The position numbers and the translations under genes were made by a program. This document shows, piece by piece, positions 19,604 to 21,696 of a stretch of DNA of 21,696 nt. The notes beneath the pieces are model-generated. The model worked only from the letters and a program-made list of their open reading frames with translations. It was not told the origin of the DNA and made no database searches. The first letter of the stretch is position 1. Each line of letters opens with the position of its first letter. This DNA is from a virus: positions 1-21,696 of the IMG/VR virus record IMGVR_UViG_3300017987_002545; one strand, given 5' to 3'.

Positions 19604-21142
19604 TCATTCGTCCTTCGCGTCGTCCGCCTCGGCCTTCGCGTTCTGCTTGTCGTCTTCCTCGTCGGGGTCGTCGTCCACCGGCGGGGTCGGCCCGGGCGGC
19701 TGCGGCAGCGGTGGGAGCCCGGCCGCTTCGAGCTTTTCCCGCTCCCGTTTGCGGGTGGCGACCGTGGTGTCGAGATCCTTGTTGCGGGCGGCCAGGGCGT
19801 CGGTGTAGGTGAGGGTGCCGTTTTCCAGGCCGGTTCGCTCGGCGTTCGCTTCGCGCTGCGGATCGACGTGGGGCCGCTTGGGCCAGTTCCACTCGCGGCG
19901 GATCTCGCCCGGCGGCGGGGCGGGCAGCGCGCCGGCCAGTTGCGCCTCGCGGGCGACGAGGGCTTCGAGCCGGTCGAGCGTGTCCGTCGCCAAAAAGGCC
20001 TGGAACGCGGCCAGGCCGCGGGCGTAGCCTTGGCCGTCGAATCGGGCCGAGCTGTAGTTGTAGCGCCGGGAGTCCAGCCGGATCATCATGGCCGGCATGT
20101 CCACCGGCCGGCCGATCTCGCGCTGGCGCTCCTCGCGATACTCGACGTACCGGGTCGAGGGCTGTTGCGGCGTAAGCTGGTAGGCCTTCCACCCCGGGGG
20201 CATCGTCGAGACGGTCCGCCTTTCGATCTCTTCGCTCTCGTTGACCGGGATGTACTCGGCGTCGTTGTGGTCGGTGTATAGAAGCACCGCTTGGTCGGCC
20301 GCGGAGCGGGCCGCGTCGAGGACCTCGGCGTCGTAATCGCGAAGGTCGGCGATCACCTGGAGGCACGTTGCCAACAGCGGCACGCCGCGGACCTGGTCGG
20401 GCTCGGTCTTCTCGAACCCGTGAACAATCTTGGCGGCCGGCTTTTCCTCGTACTCGGTAACCAACTCGCGGCCCGTCGGCGGGGCCTTCGAGATGTGATA
20501 ATTGACGGGCTTGCCGTTGGGGTCGAGCTGGACGCCCAGGATCACGTCGGCTCCGCCGGCCTGGCCGGGCGGCGTCGCCAGCCGCGAGGCGTGCAGGCCC
20601 AGCAGCCGCGTCTTGACCGGCCCGGTGGCGTTTGGGTCGATGGTCAGCTCGGCCAGGTACTCGCCCGCCTGCCAGCGCGCTCGGACCCAGAGCCGGAGGA
20701 AGTCGGCCCCGGACAGCTTGCCGTTCACGTCCGGCCGCGCCCACCACTCCCGCCAGACCCGCTCGCGGGCCTCGTTGTACTCCGGCGAGCTGGACTGGAT
20801 CTGGAGACCGGGGCCGTGCTGGCCGACCACGTCGTTGGTGTGGGTGCGGATGACGCCCTCGACCATCGGGTTGCAGGAGGCCTCGTGCGCGCAGCGGGCC
20901 CGGAGCGTGGCCAGCTTCTCCTCGAGGTCGAGGTTGATGGATCGCTCGACCGCGTTTTGCCAGTGGGCCCGGTTCAGCCGGTTCGTGCCGGCCGCTTCCT
21001 CCCAGCGGCGGCGCCCCAGCGGGTTGCCGGCCGGCTCGGTCGAGGCACCGCCGCGGCGATCCCGGTCGACCCGCCGAAGCCCGACCCATTTGGGATCGTG
21101 GTCGACGCGGCGGCGGAAGAGGCGTTTGGCCCAGCGTAGCAT
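19604..21142 (-). CDS. Portal protein, lambda gpB-like
   Basis: 512 aa, ATG at 21142; the frame is open further upstream but that part overlaps the gpW-like gene. No strong ribosome binding site is seen. Residues about 55-130 carry family features (LNRAHWQNAVERSINLDLEE; NPMVEGVIRTHTNDVVGQHG; PGLQIQ). Then REWWARPD at 131-138, and a core with IVHGFEKTEPDQVRGVPLLA (about 245-265) typical of the PF05136 portal family. The lambda gpB length is 533 aa, so it is near full. The last 40 residues are Asp/Glu/Lys-rich. The dodecameric portal forms the DNA entry vertex and nucleates capsid assembly, here with the fused protease-capsid encoded next. Confidence 0.85.
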   Translation of the reverse strand: MLRWAKRLFRRRVDHDPKWVGLRRVDRDRRGGASTEPAGNPLGRRRWEEAAGTNRLNRAHWQNAVERSINLDLEEKLATLRARCAHEASCNPMVEGVIRTHTNDVVGQHGPGLQIQSSSPEYNEARERVWREWWARPDVNGKLSGADFLRLWVRARWQAGEYLAELTIDPNATGPVKTRLLGLHASRLATPPGQAGGADVILGVQLDPNGKPVNYHISKAPPTGRELVTEYEEKPAAKIVHGFEKTEPDQVRGVPLLATCLQVIADLRDYDAEVLDAARSAADQAVLLYTDHNDAEYIPVNESEEIERRTVSTMPPGWKAYQLTPQQPSTRYVEYREERQREIGRPVDMPAMMIRLDSRRYNYSSARFDGQGYARGLAAFQAFLATDTLDRLEALVAREAQLAGALPAPPPGEIRREWNWPKRPHVDPQREANAERTGLENGTLTYTDALAARNKDLDTTVATRKREREKLEAAGLPPLPQPPGPTPPVDDDPDEEDDKQNAKAEADDAKDE

Positions 21143-21153
21143 GGGGGGAGTGC

Positions 21154-21414
21154 TCAGGTGGTGGGGCGGATGTACGTGGTCTTGGTCCGCTGGACGCCGA
21201 CCGCGGCGGCCCGGGATTTGTTGATGTCGGCGATCAAGGCGTCGATCGCCGCGCGGTCCCACGTCAGGCCCAGGCCGTCGCCGGCGTCCGTGTCGGGCAT
21301 CCCGGCCAAGAGCATCTTGGCGGAGCGGAGCTTTACGAGGGCCGTGGCGGCGTCGCCCGATTCCCAGGCGGCCACGGCCTCGGTGCATTTGGTGGCGATC
21401 AGGGCGGCAGACAT
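21154..21414 (-). CDS. Small gpW-like head-tail connector protein
   Basis: 86 aa, ATG at 21414 with GGGGG just upstream; an ATG at 21444 is in frame but lacks a better signal. It is mainly helical (MSAALIATKCTEAVAAWESG; ALVKLRSAKMLLAG) with a turn and a last helix (WDRAAIDALIADINKSRAAA). It lies immediately before the portal, the place of lambda gpW and of DUF6148-type joining proteins. Lambda W is 68 aa. It would plug the head-tail interface after DNA packaging. The match is based on size, helix pattern and synteny. Confidence 0.68.
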   Translation of the reverse strand: MSAALIATKCTEAVAAWESGDAATALVKLRSAKMLLAGMPDTDAGDGLGLTWDRAAIDALIADINKSRAAAVGVQRTKTTYIRPTT

Positions 21415-21457
21415 ACCCCCAGGGTCACCGGGGGCGCGGCCCAAAAGCGAGAGGGTG

Positions 21458-21476
21458 GTTTACAGGGGCTGTAAAC
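21458..21476. other. Perfect 8-bp inverted repeat upstream of the gpW-like gene
   Basis: GTTTACAG and CTGTAAAC, 3 bases apart (GGG), form an exact palindrome 44-62 bp upstream of the 21414 start. It lies outside the heptad array, in the leader of the gpW-like gene. The size fits a dimeric regulator half-site pair, or a short hairpin. No promoter hexamers are clear next to it. Confidence 0.5.
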
Positions 21477-21486
21477 GTGGGGAGAA

Positions 21487-21574
21487 AATCCCAAATCCCA
21501 AATCCCAAATCCCAAATCCCAATGACCAAGGTGGTCATTGGTCATTGGTCATTGGTCATTGGTCATTGGTCATT
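21487..21574. repeat. Composite heptad array, CCCAAAT then CCAATGACC and TTGGTCA units
   Basis: On the plus strand: four CCCAAAT units, then CCAATGACCAAGG, then about six GGTCATT units. The arms CCAATGACCA and TGGTCATTGG pair over 10 bp around AGG. The array begins at the TAA (21575-21573) of the upstream gene and ends about 70 bp before the gpW-like start. It is the clearest copy of the CCCAAAT block. Confidence 0.93.
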
Positions 21575-21696
21575 AGCTCGCCGGCGTCTCCGGCCGGCGT
21601 CGCCGCACCACCGCGGCCGCCTCGAGCAAGAGACTCTCCTGGTCGATCGCCACCGCCAGGCCGGCGAGGCCCAGGACCAAACCGCCCAAGTCGGAA
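21573..21696 (-). CDS. C-terminal end of an unrecognised protein (cut by window edge)
   Basis: The last 40 residues of a leftward gene end at TAA 21575-21573. The readable part is hydrophobic then basic: SDLGGLVLGLAGLAVAIDQE, then a helix with LLLEAAAVVRRRR and PETPAS. It could be the tail of a small membrane or packaging protein. The place upstream of gpW-like and portal is where the terminase large subunit often lies, but these residues do not allow that call. Confidence 0.55.
   Translation of the reverse strand, partial: SDLGGLVLGLAGLAVAIDQESLLLEAAAVVRRRRPETPAS

Noticed and set aside
3502-21574. Heptad arrays considered as CRISPR arrays
   Set aside because: The units are 7 bp in direct tandem without unique spacers; there is no 23-45 bp repeat/spacer pattern and no cas gene.

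Overview
The window looks like the virion-structure half of a tailed phage or prophage of a high-GC bacterium. The GC-rich codon use, the protein style (DUF2341/LamG tail protein, Cys-rich tail proteins, a CPRCGW zinc-ribbon protein) and the heptanucleotide arrays suggest a planctomycete host. That host call is an inference. No sheath gene is visible and the gene order is that of a siphovirus.

Left end (1-1174). The 5' part of a tyrosine recombinase gene runs leftward off the window (198-1). A possible small Cys-rich ORF (about 534-373, minus) and a sigma70-like promoter lie behind it. Three palindromic 14-bp repeats follow (681-756). At 909-952 is the 3' part of a tRNA-His gene (minus strand, anticodon GTG) without its 5' half, as expected of an attachment-site core. 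With int on one side and virion genes on the other, it is best read as attP of a phage genome, or as one prophage end. A 12-bp perfect hairpin lies at 1049-1079. The only plus-strand gene (1175-1690) encodes a membrane-anchored coiled-coil protein.

Late cluster (21696-1771, all minus strand, read right to left): C-terminus of an unrecognised protein, small gpW-like protein, lambda-type portal, fused prohead protease/scaffold/major capsid protein, DUF2190-like capsid decoration protein, FII-like head-tail joining protein, 64-aa membrane protein, neck/tail-terminator candidate, tail-completion candidate, unknown virion protein, tail-tube candidate, tail-assembly chaperone with a -1 frameshift site at an A9 run, tape measure, two distal tail proteins (one Ig/FnIII-like), three virion proteins, a 660-aa DUF2341/LamG tail protein, a 679-aa tail hub-like protein, and three small tail-tip or accessory proteins.

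Most striking are the heptanucleotide arrays. Gene junctions in the cluster are of two kinds: overlapping or separated by 14 bp or less, or filled by a heptad array. Two main unit families occur, (TTGGTCA)n with (CCCAAAT)n, and (CCCCACT/CCCACTA)n, plus one (GGGTTCG)n array. TTGGTCA is the unit known as STRR2 in heterocystous cyanobacteria. Seven arrays share one composite architecture in one orientation relative to transcription, several contain perfect 17-20 bp hairpins, and many supply or abut the upstream stop codon. No terminase motif, lysis gene, lysogeny regulator or defence gene was recognised.
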